Shown piece by piece: positions 1 to 8,883 of a DNA stretch of 46,691 bases. The notes below the pieces were generated by a model, which saw only the letters and a program-made list of their open reading frames with translations, made no database searches and was not told where the DNA came from. The position numbers and the translations under genes are program-made. The stretch lies in assembly GCF_018476905.1 (NCBI RefSeq), contig NZ_JAHCVK010000013.1, forward strand, positions 1-46,691, in the 5' to 3' direction. Origin of the DNA: Geomobilimonas luticola (lineage in GTDB: Bacteria > Desulfobacterota > Desulfuromonadia > Geobacterales > Geobacteraceae). The first letter of the stretch is position 1. Each line of letters starts with the position of its first letter.

Positions 1-80
1 GCAACTTTAAATCGTGATAACTTACTGTTTTCAAACATGCTTCTAGCCTATCAGATGATTTCTGATGGTCTAGAGCCTTT

Positions 81-1424
81 TCAAAAACAGAAAGTTGCGC
101 CCAAGAGGGCAATTCTTTTGATTATTGCAGCATCCTCATAGCGATATTCAAGTGAGAGCTTCACATTCTGAATGGGGGTATAGACAATGGCCGGCACATA
201 ACTACGCGTTATTCCCTGGCCGTCATCCAGGTATTCATAGCGAAATAGCGCTGCCGCGTTGATCGGCGACCCCATATAATATTCCGCTTCAGAACCGATA
301 ACAACAGAATTCCTTTCAGACGCGGTAGAAGTGTAATCGGGGTTTTCATCCCAGCCGTGAACGCCGCTCACCTTGAGTCTCAGGCGTTTGTACTGGAGGT
401 CCATGTCACCGCCGGCGCGATAAAAGCGATTCTTGATGGGCGAGGCAGTGTCATCCGGAGTATTGCGCCCCACATACCCGAAACCGCCGAATGTCACCGC
501 CAGGTAATCAAAGATGCTCTCATTATCCAAGTCCATTTCCGGTTCGTTCCCCAAGAGGTCGGAACCACCGATCTTCAATGAGATGTGACCGTACCCCTCT
601 TTTCTGTCCTGCCCGTCCCGGTCAACAATGCCGCCGGCCACAAACAATCTCTTCCAGAGGATGGCATTGGCTTCGATGGCATCCTGGCTGGATGTCTGGG
701 TAAAGCGGAATGGGTAGAAGCCTGCAACACCATAGCTCAGCGGAGCCAGCGTTGAGGCGGTAGTTATCTTGTTGTTAGATTTCCAGAGATTGAGCTTCGG
801 CTCAAAACGGCCGAATTTTATATTGAACGGGGTATCGAGGACGTTTCTCCATTGGAGAAAAAGTTCGTGCAGCTTGTCGACGTCGGCCTCCCGTTCTGCA
901 TGGGAAGTCAGAAAATATGAGGCATAAAAGCCGAACATGTCCCTGAAGGCCCCCCCTGCGTTGAGGGCTAAGGTACGTGTGTCAAAGTCGAACTTGTGAT
1001 CGTCCCCAGCATCATTATTGAAGACAATATTCTGGGTAGCCCTGAAGGAAACGGGAATAAGTTCGGGAATACCGGCAAGCCAGAGCGCTTCATTCCCCTT
1101 GTCCTTCGGCTCCTCTCCTTTTGACTTTTCTCCGCCAGTCGCAGCCTGAGCCTTCAGCTTTGCCAGCAGTTCAGGGTCGCCTACCCCGGCAATGTCATTA
1201 CCTGCAACCGGCTCCTTAGCTATAGGCTCGGACTTCTTGACATAACTGTTTTTCTGGAATGCCTCACCGTATTCATTGAGTTCAGGATATATGGTATGAC
1301 ATGTGGAACACTCGGTTTTATGCTGGCGGGTGAATGCTGGTATTGCATTGGCATTTTTGACGTTAACCGGTATGAATGCCGCTGCGATGAATAGAAACAA
1401 AACGACTTTGATTTGGTTGCGCAT
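81..1424 (-). CDS. single-heme outer-membrane beta-barrel (porin-like) protein
   Basis: Predicted outer-membrane barrel with one c-type heme. The start used here (MRNQIKVV) opens directly onto a signal peptide of about 27 residues ending ANA; the frame extends 16 codons further upstream without adding anything plausible. Just after cleavage comes the segment IPAFTRQHKTECSTCH, one CXXCH heme site, in a context typical of a family of heme-bearing porins. The remainder alternates short polar and aromatic stretches and ends in Phe (GATFCF), the usual signature of an outer-membrane barrel. A low-complexity Lys/Glu/Gly stretch lies near residues 95-115. It is divergent from the decaheme lipoprotein next door, which suggests a joint role in electron transfer across the outer membrane, but this is inferred from position only. 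The exact family is not identified. Confidence 0.72.
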   Translation of the reverse strand: MRNQIKVVLFLFIAAAFIPVNVKNANAIPAFTRQHKTECSTCHTIYPELNEYGEAFQKNSYVKKSEPIAKEPVAGNDIAGVGDPELLAKLKAQAATGGEKSKGEEPKDKGNEALWLAGIPELIPVSFRATQNIVFNNDAGDDHKFDFDTRTLALNAGGAFRDMFGFYASYFLTSHAEREADVDKLHELFLQWRNVLDTPFNIKFGRFEPKLNLWKSNNKITTASTLAPLSYGVAGFYPFRFTQTSSQDAIEANAILWKRLFVAGGIVDRDGQDRKEGYGHISLKIGGSDLLGNEPEMDLDNESIFDYLAVTFGGFGYVGRNTPDDTASPIKNRFYRAGGDMDLQYKRLRLKVSGVHGWDENPDYTSTASERNSVVIGSEAEYYMGSPINAAALFRYEYLDDGQGITRSYVPAIVYTPIQNVKLSLEYRYEDAAIIKRIALLGATFCF

Positions 1425-1508
1425 ATCCCCCCCTGCAACATTAGCAAAAAAACAATTAACCAACAAAGGCATTTAAAGACGCATGTTTCACCCAGAAACG
1501 GTCATCCA

Positions 1509-1537
1509 CTTTTACAATATTGCATAGGTTAAGTCAA
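1509..1537 (-). promoter_or_regulatory. sigma70-type promoter of the heme barrel gene
   Basis: On the minus strand TTGACT and TAAAAG are separated by 17 bases, about 85 bases upstream of the proposed start. Read by eye; the -10 is a four-of-six match. Confidence 0.45.
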
Positions 1538-1565
1538 CAACCAGCATACAACTGAAAGAAAAATA

Positions 1566-1594
1566 TTTACTAAAACAGTAAGATACCCTATATT
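1566..1594 (+). promoter_or_regulatory. sigma70-type promoter of the decaheme cytochrome gene
   Basis: TTTACT and TATATT are separated by 17 bases, some 65 bases upstream of the ATG. With the opposing promoter it forms a divergent control region of about 240 bases; no riboswitch of the GEMM type is seen in it. Confidence 0.45.
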
Positions 1595-1660
1595 CCACGG
1601 GGAATAATCCTGATTAGATGCAATTGTACCGTGAAGTCATTGATTAAAGGAGGCGAATGA

Positions 1661-3427
1661 ATGAGACTTGGTTACCTGTTGCCGCTGTTTTTAGTATTGC
1701 TGACGACTTCTCTTTCAGGCTGCGGCAATGACACATCCGTAAGCCAGACAAAATCAAACTTCGCCGCCTCCGAAACCTGCATCACGTGTCATTCCGCCCA
1801 AAAGACAGTTTCACCGGTAACCCTCGCCAGCGTCACCGACGAATGGTATTCTTCCCTTCACAACATAAAAAAGGGCGCAAGCTGCATAGACTGTCACGGC
1901 AGCGGCAACGGCCACCCAAGCACCTGCGGTAGCTGTCACGGCGGGGCAACGACTGTCGGACTTGAGTTTCACAATCCTGTCGCCGCGGGTCGCTGCTACA
2001 ACTGTCATGGCGTCGACGCCACTGTCTTCCCTCTCGGAAAGGGGAAAAGACACTTCGACATCTATACCACGAGCAATGCCGTTGGCACCAAAGTTCCCAC
2101 AGCCACGTACGTGGGAACGCAAAATACCTGCAGCAATTGCCACGCCCCTCACAAGAACGACCTTTTGCCGCAGCACCGTGAGTGGGCAGAGTCCGGCCAC
2201 GGCAAAGTCGATGCCGACCCATGGATTCACTATACCTTCAACACGCGGAATACGTGTAACAGATGCCACACGACAACGGGCTTCCTCAAATACATAAAAA
2301 CGGGCAACGACTCCGCCTGGGCAACCAAAGGCGAACAGGAGATGCTGCGTTGCAACGGTTGCCATAGCGATTACCGTTGGGCCCGCATCCCGTCCATTGA
2401 CTTCAGAACTCCCTACACCCCGTCTCTCCAGGCATCAAGCGGTTTCCCGACCGATATCGGCGACACCAAACTCTGTATCCCTTGCCATGCCGGGTTGAAC
2501 AGCGGCTACGCCATTGAAACGACTACCGCGGATCTGACCAAAACCAGTTTCGGCACCTTTAATTCACACTATATGGCTGCCGCCGGACTGATGTTTGTCA
2601 AAAACGGGTTTACCGGCTTTGCCGACCCGACAGCCATGAGCGGAACGCTTGCCACAAAAAATGGTGTCAGTAACACGCCGGTCACCTATGGAGAGTCCCT
2701 GACCTCGAGTGATGACGGCGGCGTACTCACGAGCACGCATCGCAAATTCGGCACTGCAGCCATGAAAACGGACTCACACCCAGGAGGACGCGATCTCGTA
2801 ACGGGCGGCCCGTGTGTCACCTGCCACCTGTCCGGCAAGCACCATACTCTCAAAATAGATGCCTTCGCATTCAACAATATCTGCGTGAAATGCCACTCTA
2901 AGGAAGGCACGACTCTTCTGACTGCCGACAATTTCGGAACGGTATTCATCGAAGAGCAGGCGGCAATTTTCCAAAACGCAATCATGCTTGCACGAACACT
3001 ACTCCACAATACCTATGGCATCGATTACGACAGCGCCAACTATCCTTACTTTTTCCCTGTCGGGGAAGCTCATGACAGAGATCATGGGTTCACCGACTGG
3101 ACTCTTACGGGCACCCTGACCGGTTCAGACGCAAAAAAACTTCTGGGAGTCTGCTTCAACATCAATCTGCTCTCCAGAGATCCGGCCGCCTACGCCCATG
3201 CCCGCACCTACGCCCGCAGGCTCCTTTATGACTCGATTGACTTCCTCGACGACAGGACGATGAACCATTCGGTCAGTGCAACCATCGCCACAACAGACCC
3301 TGCCCACTTCACCAATGGGGGGACATCCGCACTCTCCTCTCCTTCTTTCAACTATCTGGTAAAGTTTAACGGGCCCAAAACTGACGGGACCAATGCTACC
3401 TTGGACACAAGCACAGAGCGGCCCTAA
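1661..3427 (+). CDS. decaheme c-type cytochrome lipoprotein
   Basis: Secreted multiheme cytochrome. The N-terminus is a lipoprotein signal peptide with lipobox SLSGC (Cys21), so the protein should be anchored in the outer or inner membrane. I count ten CXXCH heme motifs: CITCH, CIDCH, CGSCH, CYNCH, CSNCH, CNRCH, CNGCH, CIPCH, CVTCH and CVKCH. The last about 170 residues carry no heme and may fold as a separate domain. The start is fixed by a strong AAAGGAGG ribosome-binding site; two overlapping ATGs follow it and the second is in frame. It is transcribed alone, away from the barrel gene, and ends at a strong terminator. Role in respiratory or extracellular electron transfer is inferred from heme content; substrate unknown. 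Confidence 0.9.
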   Translation: MRLGYLLPLFLVLLTTSLSGCGNDTSVSQTKSNFAASETCITCHSAQKTVSPVTLASVTDEWYSSLHNIKKGASCIDCHGSGNGHPSTCGSCHGGATTVGLEFHNPVAAGRCYNCHGVDATVFPLGKGKRHFDIYTTSNAVGTKVPTATYVGTQNTCSNCHAPHKNDLLPQHREWAESGHGKVDADPWIHYTFNTRNTCNRCHTTTGFLKYIKTGNDSAWATKGEQEMLRCNGCHSDYRWARIPSIDFRTPYTPSLQASSGFPTDIGDTKLCIPCHAGLNSGYAIETTTADLTKTSFGTFNSHYMAAAGLMFVKNGFTGFADPTAMSGTLATKNGVSNTPVTYGESLTSSDDGGVLTSTHRKFGTAAMKTDSHPGGRDLVTGGPCVTCHLSGKHHTLKIDAFAFNNICVKCHSKEGTTLLTADNFGTVFIEEQAAIFQNAIMLARTLLHNTYGIDYDSANYPYFFPVGEAHDRDHGFTDWTLTGTLTGSDAKKLLGVCFNINLLSRDPAAYAHARTYARRLLYDSIDFLDDRTMNHSVSATIATTDPAHFTNGGTSALSSPSFNYLVKFNGPKTDGTNATLDTSTERP

Positions 3428-3453
3428 ACTCCACGAGCTGAACTATGGACCAC

Positions 3454-3487
3454 AAAAAATCCCGCCTCTTTCGAGGCGGGATTTTTT
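3454..3487. terminator. bidirectional Rho-independent terminator
   Basis: A perfect stem of TCCCGCCTC and GAGGCGGGA with loop TTTC is flanked by A and T runs on both sides, so it can end both the cytochrome transcript from the left and the ABC-F transcript from the right. Confidence 0.9.
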
Positions 3488-3526
3488 GTAGAGATGAGAC
3501 ATTACACACTCCGTTGTCACTTTTTT

Positions 3527-5437
3527 TCACCAAGGGAGTTCCTTCTTCATTTCCAGTTCTTCCCACCGTACATACTTTTCTCCCAGTTCCAGCTCGAGCT
3601 TCGTATATTCTGCCGAAAGCGCGGCAATGCCCCCTGGTGTCTCGGCGTATGCAATGGGATCAGCCAATTTTGACTCAAGGACACTCTTCTGCTGCTCAAG
3701 CTCATCAATCAGCGGTTCCAGTCTTTCCAGTTCGAGGCGCTCCCCATAGGTCAATCCCTTTTTCCCTTTAGAAGACACCAAAGGATTCGTCCTGACCGGT
3801 TTACGTTCATCCTTCTGGCTTGTACTTTTTTCCCCCTGACACTGCTCTTTAAGTTCACGATAGTGGGAGTAATTCCCCTCGTAAAACACCACCCGCCCCT
3901 CCCCTTCGAAGGCGAGGATGCCGGTGGCCACCTTGTCGAGGAAGAACCGGTCGTGGGTAACCATGAGCACGCAGCCGGGGAAATTGACCAGGGCATCGTC
4001 CAGGAGTTGCATGGTCGGTATGTCAAGGTCGTTGGTCGGCTCGTCCAGGATGAGCAGGTTGGCATCCGCCAGCATCAGCCGGGCCAGGATGAGCCGGCTC
4101 TTCTCTCCCCCCGACAGGGTCTTTATCTGCCGGCGGCGGTCCGAGGGGGCAAACAGGAAATCCTCCAGATAGCCGATCTTGTGGCGCTTCTCTCCCGCCA
4201 CCTGGACATAGTCCCCCTCGCCAAGGAAATCGTAGATAGTCTGCTCCGGGTCCAGAACCTCCCGCTGCTGGTCGAAATAGGCGCTGCGGGTCTTTCGGCC
4301 GATGACCACTTCCCCCGCGCCAGGGGGCTCTTCACCGAGAATCATCCGGAGCAGGGTGGTCTTCCCGCAGCCATTGGGACCGATGATCCCGACCCGGTCC
4401 CCCCGCTTGAGACGGAAGGTGAGATCCTTCACGAGCGTCCGCGCTCCATAGGACTTGCCGACGTCGAGCAGTTCCAGAATGGTACCCCCCAGCCCTTCGT
4501 CGCTGGTAAACGCCAGACGCGTCTCCCGGACCGGTGCCACGGCAGCCTGTGACTCGATATCGTGAAACCGGTTGATGCGCGCCTTCTGCTTGGTGGTCCT
4601 TGCCTTTGCCCCCCGCTGCATCCAGGCGGTCTCGACCCGCAGGAGATTCAACAACCGTGACTGGCGCTGGGCCGCCTGCTGCAACAGCTCTCCCTTTTTC
4701 ACCAGGTAGGCGCTGTACCCCCCCTCGTACGGGGTGATACGTCCGTCCTCCAGTTCCAGCATCCGGGCCGCCAGTTTGTCGAGAAAATAGCGGTCGTGGG
4801 TAATGAGCAGAACCGCTCCCGGGTAGGATTGAAGGTATTCCTGCAGCCACTGGGTGGTGTCCGCATCCAGGTGGTTGGTCGGCTCATCGAGCAGGAGCAG
4901 TTCGGGAGCCTCCAGGAGCAGGCGCGCCAAGGCAACCCTTCGCTTCGTTCCGCCGGAAAGGGTGCCAACGCGGGCTCCGCCATCCTTCAGGCCGAGATGC
5001 CCCATAATCTCAGCCACCCGGTGTTCCGTGTTCCAGCCACCGTGGTGCTCCATCCACGATGTCAACTCACCCTGTCGCGCCATCAAACGCTCCAGGTCGG
5101 GGGGGTGAGAGGCCAGCCGTCCGGTGAGCTGTTCGTATTCCGCCATGACACGCCGTATGTCAACGAGCCCCGCCTCGACCGCCTCGGCCACCGTCAGTTC
5201 CCCATCCAGTTCCGGTTCCTGGGGAAGATACCCGATACTTGCGCCGCGCCGGGTGGCGACAGTTCCTCGTTCCGCCGTATCATGGCCGGCAAGTATCTGC
5301 AGGAGGGTCGATTTCCCGCAGCCGTTCGCCCCGATCAGGCCGACCCGCTCATTTTCATCGATGGCAAAGGTGACATCGGCCAGTACCTGGCGCGCTCCGA
5401 AACTCTTGGCCACCCCCGTCACGTCGATCACGTTCAT
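3527..5437 (-). CDS. uup: ABC-F family ATPase, Uup-like
   Basis: Cytosolic ABC-F protein with two ATPase domains and no membrane segments; this family acts on the ribosome or, for Uup, in DNA/ribosome maintenance rather than transport. Domain 1 has Walker A GANGCGKST (residues 36-44), signature LSGGTKRR and Walker B LLLLDEPTNHLD. A charged linker near residues 240-300 is followed by domain 2 with GPNGCGKTT, LSGGEKSR and LLILDEPTNDLD. The C-terminal 90 residues, after a basic spacer, are rich in Glu, Leu and Lys and resemble the Uup coiled coil. Length of 636 residues fits Uup. The ATG overlaps the TGA of the upstream gene (ATGA), implying coupled translation. Uup versus another ABC-F subfamily is judged from the C-terminal domain. 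Confidence 0.88.
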   Translation of the reverse strand: MNVIDVTGVAKSFGARQVLADVTFAIDENERVGLIGANGCGKSTLLQILAGHDTAERGTVATRRGASIGYLPQEPELDGELTVAEAVEAGLVDIRRVMAEYEQLTGRLASHPPDLERLMARQGELTSWMEHHGGWNTEHRVAEIMGHLGLKDGGARVGTLSGGTKRRVALARLLLEAPELLLLDEPTNHLDADTTQWLQEYLQSYPGAVLLITHDRYFLDKLAARMLELEDGRITPYEGGYSAYLVKKGELLQQAAQRQSRLLNLLRVETAWMQRGAKARTTKQKARINRFHDIESQAAVAPVRETRLAFTSDEGLGGTILELLDVGKSYGARTLVKDLTFRLKRGDRVGIIGPNGCGKTTLLRMILGEEPPGAGEVVIGRKTRSAYFDQQREVLDPEQTIYDFLGEGDYVQVAGEKRHKIGYLEDFLFAPSDRRRQIKTLSGGEKSRLILARLMLADANLLILDEPTNDLDIPTMQLLDDALVNFPGCVLMVTHDRFFLDKVATGILAFEGEGRVVFYEGNYSHYRELKEQCQGEKSTSQKDERKPVRTNPLVSSKGKKGLTYGERLELERLEPLIDELEQQKSVLESKLADPIAYAETPGGIAALSAEYTKLELELGEKYVRWEELEMKKELPW

Positions 5438-5931
5438 CAGCGCACCCCCCCGAGGAAATCGCTGAACTGCCTGATCAGTGCCGAAGGGCGATAGTTGCGG
5501 GGGATGGCAAACGTTCCGCTCCGGTCTAGGGGTAATGCAAGCGTCCCGACCGGCATGTTCAGGTCGAGATCGGCCTGGAGCCGGTAGGGAACATGGTCCA
5601 TGTCGGGGCGACGGTTGAGTATCTCCAGCAGGTCGCCATAGGCAATCTTCACCGGAATACGCACCTCCGTTGTTTTTTCGGGTGCGAAAACCACGGCCTG
5701 CCGGGCATCACCCGCAGCCAGGGGAAGGGATGCTATCTGCAGGGTGTAACGGTATCCCCGGAGATCAATCCGGTAGGGATTGGGGTTGGATACGCCAAGG
5801 GCCACCTCCAGCATGGCGCCGGCGCCGTCGAGGCCGACCAGGGAAACATCCTTCACCGTCACCTCCGGGTTCTTCACGAACAGTGAACAACCGGTAAGCA
5901 ACATAAAGGATACGAACAACAGACGTTTCAA
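5437..5931 (-). CDS. LEA14/WHy-domain lipoprotein
   Basis: Small lipoprotein with signal peptide LKRLLFVSFMLLTGCS, cleaved before Cys. The mature part (VKDVSLVGLDGAGAMLEVALGVSNPNPYRIDLRGYRY) matches the LEA type-2 or WHy beta-sandwich, whose hallmark is the NPNP turn. Role is unknown in bacteria; stress or envelope protection is the usual guess. The start is taken as TTG, six bases after AGGAG; a GTG one codon earlier is the alternative, and the longer ATG frame upstream runs through the terminator of the preceding gene and is rejected. It is co-translated with the ABC-F ATPase through a four-base overlap. Confidence 0.75.
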   Translation of the reverse strand: MKRLLFVSFMLLTGCSLFVKNPEVTVKDVSLVGLDGAGAMLEVALGVSNPNPYRIDLRGYRYTLQIASLPLAAGDARQAVVFAPEKTTEVRIPVKIAYGDLLEILNRRPDMDHVPYRLQADLDLNMPVGTLALPLDRSGTFAIPRNYRPSALIRQFSDFLGGVR

Positions 5932-5955
5932 CACCTGCTCCTTTCGTGTACCACA

Positions 5956-5987
5956 GAAAAATAGGCGAACCCCCGGGGGCTCGCCTA
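5956..5987 (-). terminator. terminator of the transglycosylase-like gene
   Basis: Minus-strand stem TAGGCGAGCCCCC/GGGGGTTCGCCTA, 13 pairs with one mismatch, followed by TTTTT. It lies just downstream of the transglycosylase stop, yet ends only about 25 bases before the next gene begins. Confidence 0.8.
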
Positions 5988-6028
5988 CCATATCACGTTC
6001 TGCTCTCACGTTTAACAGATTTCGCCGG

Positions 6029-6676
6029 TCAGGACGGGGTGTCGACCTTTTGATTCGGCATCTCGGCCCGTTTTTCCCCCTGGCCGGCCAACTCGTCCAG
6101 TATCTCCCGGCGGAACTGGCGCCGTTTCACCTCGTAGGCATCGGCGTCAGGGCCGACACCGCAGTAGAGCTTCTTTGCCCGCACCAGGTTCCCCTTGGCC
6201 ATCGCCATCTTGCTGGCAAGCTCGCGGACCGCCGCCTCGGCGCACTTCTCGTCATTCTCCATGTCGTCGGGGGAATAGCCGTGGCTCTTGGCCCGGTAGG
6301 GCATGAGCTGCCAGACGCCAAGAGCCCCTTTCCGGGAAACCGATTTTCCCGAAAGACCGTGTCCGCCGGTCTCCGCGAGGGCGATCTCGGCAATGTCCAT
6401 CGGCATGAACGGCGTGCCAAGGGTCTTCAGGTAACAGAGTGCGGCGAGCCAGCGGGCCCGCTGCGGATCGGTACGACGGGCAAAGGCGGCGGCGATGGCC
6501 GGCACCTGCCGTTGCCGTTCCTCCAGATTGATTCCTTTTTCCATCACTCGGCGAATCTCCCGGTCCAGCTCCGAATCCCCCGCGCTGCTCTGCAACTGGG
6601 TCTGGCGCATGTGTGACTGATCACAGGAAACCCCGAGTAGCAGCGTCGCTGCCATGATTATCATTGTTTTTTTCAT
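6029..6676 (-). CDS. lytic transglycosylase-like (SLT domain) lipoprotein
   Basis: Predicted lipoprotein with signal peptide ending LLLGVSC (Cys18). Residues about 97-180 resemble the soluble lytic transglycosylase fold: IAEIALAETGGHG supplies the catalytic-type Glu and KGALGVWQLMP matches the conserved G-x-x-G-x-x-Q-x-x-P block. Such enzymes cut peptidoglycan glycan strands to 1,6-anhydro products. The 215-residue length is short, so it is probably a single-domain enzyme. The C-terminal tail is charged and likely disordered. The gene is followed by its own terminator. The Glu lies in a slightly unusual context, so activity is likely but not certain. Confidence 0.72.
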   Translation of the reverse strand: MKKTMIIMAATLLLGVSCDQSHMRQTQLQSSAGDSELDREIRRVMEKGINLEERQRQVPAIAAAFARRTDPQRARWLAALCYLKTLGTPFMPMDIAEIALAETGGHGLSGKSVSRKGALGVWQLMPYRAKSHGYSPDDMENDEKCAEAAVRELASKMAMAKGNLVRAKKLYCGVGPDADAYEVKRRQFRREILDELAGQGEKRAEMPNQKVDTPS

Positions 6677-7069
6677 AAGAGTTTTTGTCGGTTGTCTCAG
6701 CTTTGCCGGATGGTTCTGGTAACCCTCAGTGTTTTCGGTAACGTCTCCGGCCTAACCTCCTTTCTTTTGATGTAGAAGCCTCAAACAACTCCGTCCAGCA
6801 TCGAGACGTGGCTTCTCCATAACATAGCGGTATTACTGCAAAACACACTCCTTCGAAAACCAGCCACATTCATATAAATAAATTCTAACCAAAAAACGCC
6901 AAAAGGACCCGTTGGGGCCCTTTTCTTTTCCCTGTTAATCTCGCAGGTTGGTGAACTTTACACTACAACGACGTGCCTGTCAAACATTAAATTATGTTTT
7001 GCATTAAAATTCAACAAGTTAGGCCGCTTTTGCATGGCCGTATCGCCGCATTTGCGACCAGGAAGCGGG
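6677..7069. other. intergenic region between trpB and the transglycosylase gene
   Basis: About 390 bases without a credible gene. It contains one terminator hairpin near the middle and presumably the minus-strand promoter of the transglycosylase gene, for which I see no convincing -35/-10 pair. Short open frames here lack homology-like features and ribosome-binding sites. trpA, which often follows trpB, is not present. Confidence 0.6.
6899..6925 (-). terminator. terminator downstream of trpB
   Basis: Stem AAAAGG-A-CCC paired with GGG-C-CCTTTT around loop GTTG with a single internal mismatch. On the minus strand it is followed within a few bases by a run of six T. It sits about 145 bases after trpB and is the likely end of the trp transcript. 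Confidence 0.65.
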
Positions 7070-8260
7070 TTATAATTTGACTCCCATGGCATCGGCCACG
7101 GTATGGATATCCTTGTCTCCCCGGCCGGAGAGACAGACCACGATGGTCTGGTCTTTTGACAGAGTGGGGGCCAGCTTGACCACGTGAGCAATGGCGTGGG
7201 AGGACTCCAGTGCCGGCAGAATCCCCTCCTCCCGGGTCAGGAGTTGAAACGCCTCCATGGCCTCGTCATCGGTGACCGCTACGTATTCCGCCCGGCCGCT
7301 CTCCTTGAGCCAGGCGTGCTCCGGACCGACTCCCGGATAATCGAGACCGGCCGAGATGGAGTGGGCGTGGGCGATCTGGCCGTCACCATCCTGGAGCAGG
7401 TAGGTCTTGTTGCCGTGCAGTACACCAACGCTCCCGGCACAGAGGGGTGCGGCGTGCCGGCCGGAAGGGATGCCATAGCCTGCGGCCTCTACGCCGATCA
7501 TCCGCACCTGGCTATCGTTGAGAAACGGATAGAAAAGTCCGAGAGCATTGCTCCCCCCCCCCACGGCCGCCACCAGGCAATCGGGAAGCCGTCCTTCGGC
7601 CTTGGCGTGCTGGCTCTTGGCCTCCCGACCGATGACCGCCTGGAAATCGCGCACCATCATGGGATAGGGATGGGGGCCGGCGACGGTACCGATAACGTAA
7701 AACGTCCGCTCAACGTGGGTGACCCAGTTCCTGAGCGCTTCGTTCATGGCGTCCTTGAGGGTGGCGGTGCCGGCGGTGACCGGGGTTACCGTGGCACCAA
7801 GCAGTTTCATCCGGAAAACGTTGAGGGACTGGCGGTGTATATCCTCCTCCCCCATGAAGACCTCGCACTCCATGCCGAACAGGGCCGCAATGGTGGCGGT
7901 CGCCACGCCATGCTGACCGGCGCCGGTCTCGGCGATAACCCGCCGCTTTCCCATCCTCTTGGCAAGGAGCCCCTGGCCGATGGTGTTGTTCACCTTGTGG
8001 GCACCGGTGTGGTTCAGATCCTCCCGCTTGAGGTATATCCGCGCTCCCCCCAGCTTTTCCGTCAGCTTTGCGGCGAAATAGAGGGGATTGGGCCGTCCCA
8101 CATACTGACGCAGGTAGTAGGCGAACTCCTCCTTGAACTCCTTGTCGTTCTTATAGTGAGCATAGGCCTGCTCCAGTTCGTAGAGGGCCGGCATAAGCGT
8201 CTCGGATACGTAGCGGCCGCCGAACTGGCCGAAATGGCCCTGCTTGTCGGGATACTTCAA
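7070..8260 (-). CDS. trpB: tryptophan synthase beta chain (TrpB1)
   Basis: Last step of tryptophan synthesis: joins indole to serine with pyridoxal phosphate. The PLP lysine lies in HTGAHKVNN (Lys89), the phosphate-binding loop is GGGSNALG, and [10 protein letters not shown] is the usual catalytic block. Length of 396 is standard for TrpB1. The start is a TTG seven bases after AAGGAGG, forming a TTGA overlap with the trpF stop; no nearby ATG is better placed. It closes the trp operon. Its normal partner trpA is not found next to it, nor elsewhere in the window. A second, divergent trpB lies two genes upstream. Confidence 0.96.
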   Translation of the reverse strand: MKYPDKQGHFGQFGGRYVSETLMPALYELEQAYAHYKNDKEFKEEFAYYLRQYVGRPNPLYFAAKLTEKLGGARIYLKREDLNHTGAHKVNNTIGQGLLAKRMGKRRVIAETGAGQHGVATATIAALFGMECEVFMGEEDIHRQSLNVFRMKLLGATVTPVTAGTATLKDAMNEALRNWVTHVERTFYVIGTVAGPHPYPMMVRDFQAVIGREAKSQHAKAEGRLPDCLVAAVGGGSNALGLFYPFLNDSQVRMIGVEAAGYGIPSGRHAAPLCAGSVGVLHGNKTYLLQDGDGQIAHAHSISAGLDYPGVGPEHAWLKESGRAEYVAVTDDEAMEAFQLLTREEGILPALESSHAIAHVVKLAPTLSKDQTIVVCLSGRGDKDIHTVADAMGVKL

Positions 8261-8883
8261 CGTGATGCCTCCTTCGCCCTGCGGATAAATTCCCTCACCC
8301 TTGCCGGATCCTTTTTCCCCGGTGAAGTTTCCACCCCGCTCGACACATCCACGGCGAAGGGCTCCACCGCCGCCACCGCTTCGGCGACATTATCGGGAGT
8401 GAGCCCGCCGGCGAGGATGACCGGGCCGAAAGACTTCGCCATTTTCGCCACATCCCAATTGAAGGTGAGACCGGTCCCGCCATAGGCTGACGGGGAGTAG
8501 GCGTCGAGGAGATGGGCCGAGACACGGTAGTTCCTGATCGGGTCGAGGCTGGCGATCTCCTTGATGCGGAACGCCTTGATGACGCGACGCTCGACCAGAC
8601 CACAGAATTCGGGGGGTTCGTCGCCGTGGAGCTGGACGATGTCGAGCCCGCACTCCCTGGCCATCGCGTTGATGCGGGCAGCCGCCTCGTTCACGAACAA
8701 CCCCACCGTCTGCACGAAGGGGTGGAGCGAACGGATGATCTCCGCAGCCTTCTCCGGCGTCACGTAGCGGGGGGACTCGGGATAGAAGACGAACCCGAGG
8801 GCATCGGCCCCCGCCTCCACCGCCACGAGCGCATCATCCAGATTCGTTATGCCGCAGATCTTGACCCTGACCATTGTGCTCAC
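8257..8883 (-). CDS. trpF: phosphoribosylanthranilate isomerase
   Basis: Third step of tryptophan synthesis, an Amadori rearrangement of phosphoribosylanthranilate in a TIM barrel. The opening [20 protein letters not shown] supplies the catalytic Cys, and [15 protein letters not shown] near the C-terminus is the phosphate-binding end with the family SSGVE motif. Length of 208 is normal. The GTG start overlaps the preceding trpB2 stop (GTGA); an ATG three codons later is possible but loses that overlap. The end overlaps trpB in the same way, so trpB2, trpF and trpB are translated as a tight chain. Confidence 0.96.
   Translation of the reverse strand: MSTMVRVKICGITNLDDALVAVEAGADALGFVFYPESPRYVTPEKAAEIIRSLHPFVQTVGLFVNEAAARINAMARECGLDIVQLHGDEPPEFCGLVERRVIKAFRIKEIASLDPIRNYRVSAHLLDAYSPSAYGGTGLTFNWDVAKMAKSFGPVILAGGLTPDNVAEAVAAVEPFAVDVSSGVETSPGKKDPARVREFIRRAKEASR

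Noticed and set aside
43-75. Terminator after the heme barrel gene
   Set aside because: TCTAGCCTATCAG and CTGATGGTCTAGA pair imperfectly and no T run follows on the minus strand.
1595-1660. Third GEMM-type riboswitch upstream of the decaheme cytochrome
   Set aside because: Checked because the start context resembles that of the riboswitch-controlled cytochrome; none of the AAACC, GNRA-loop or GTCTC/GAGAC elements is present.
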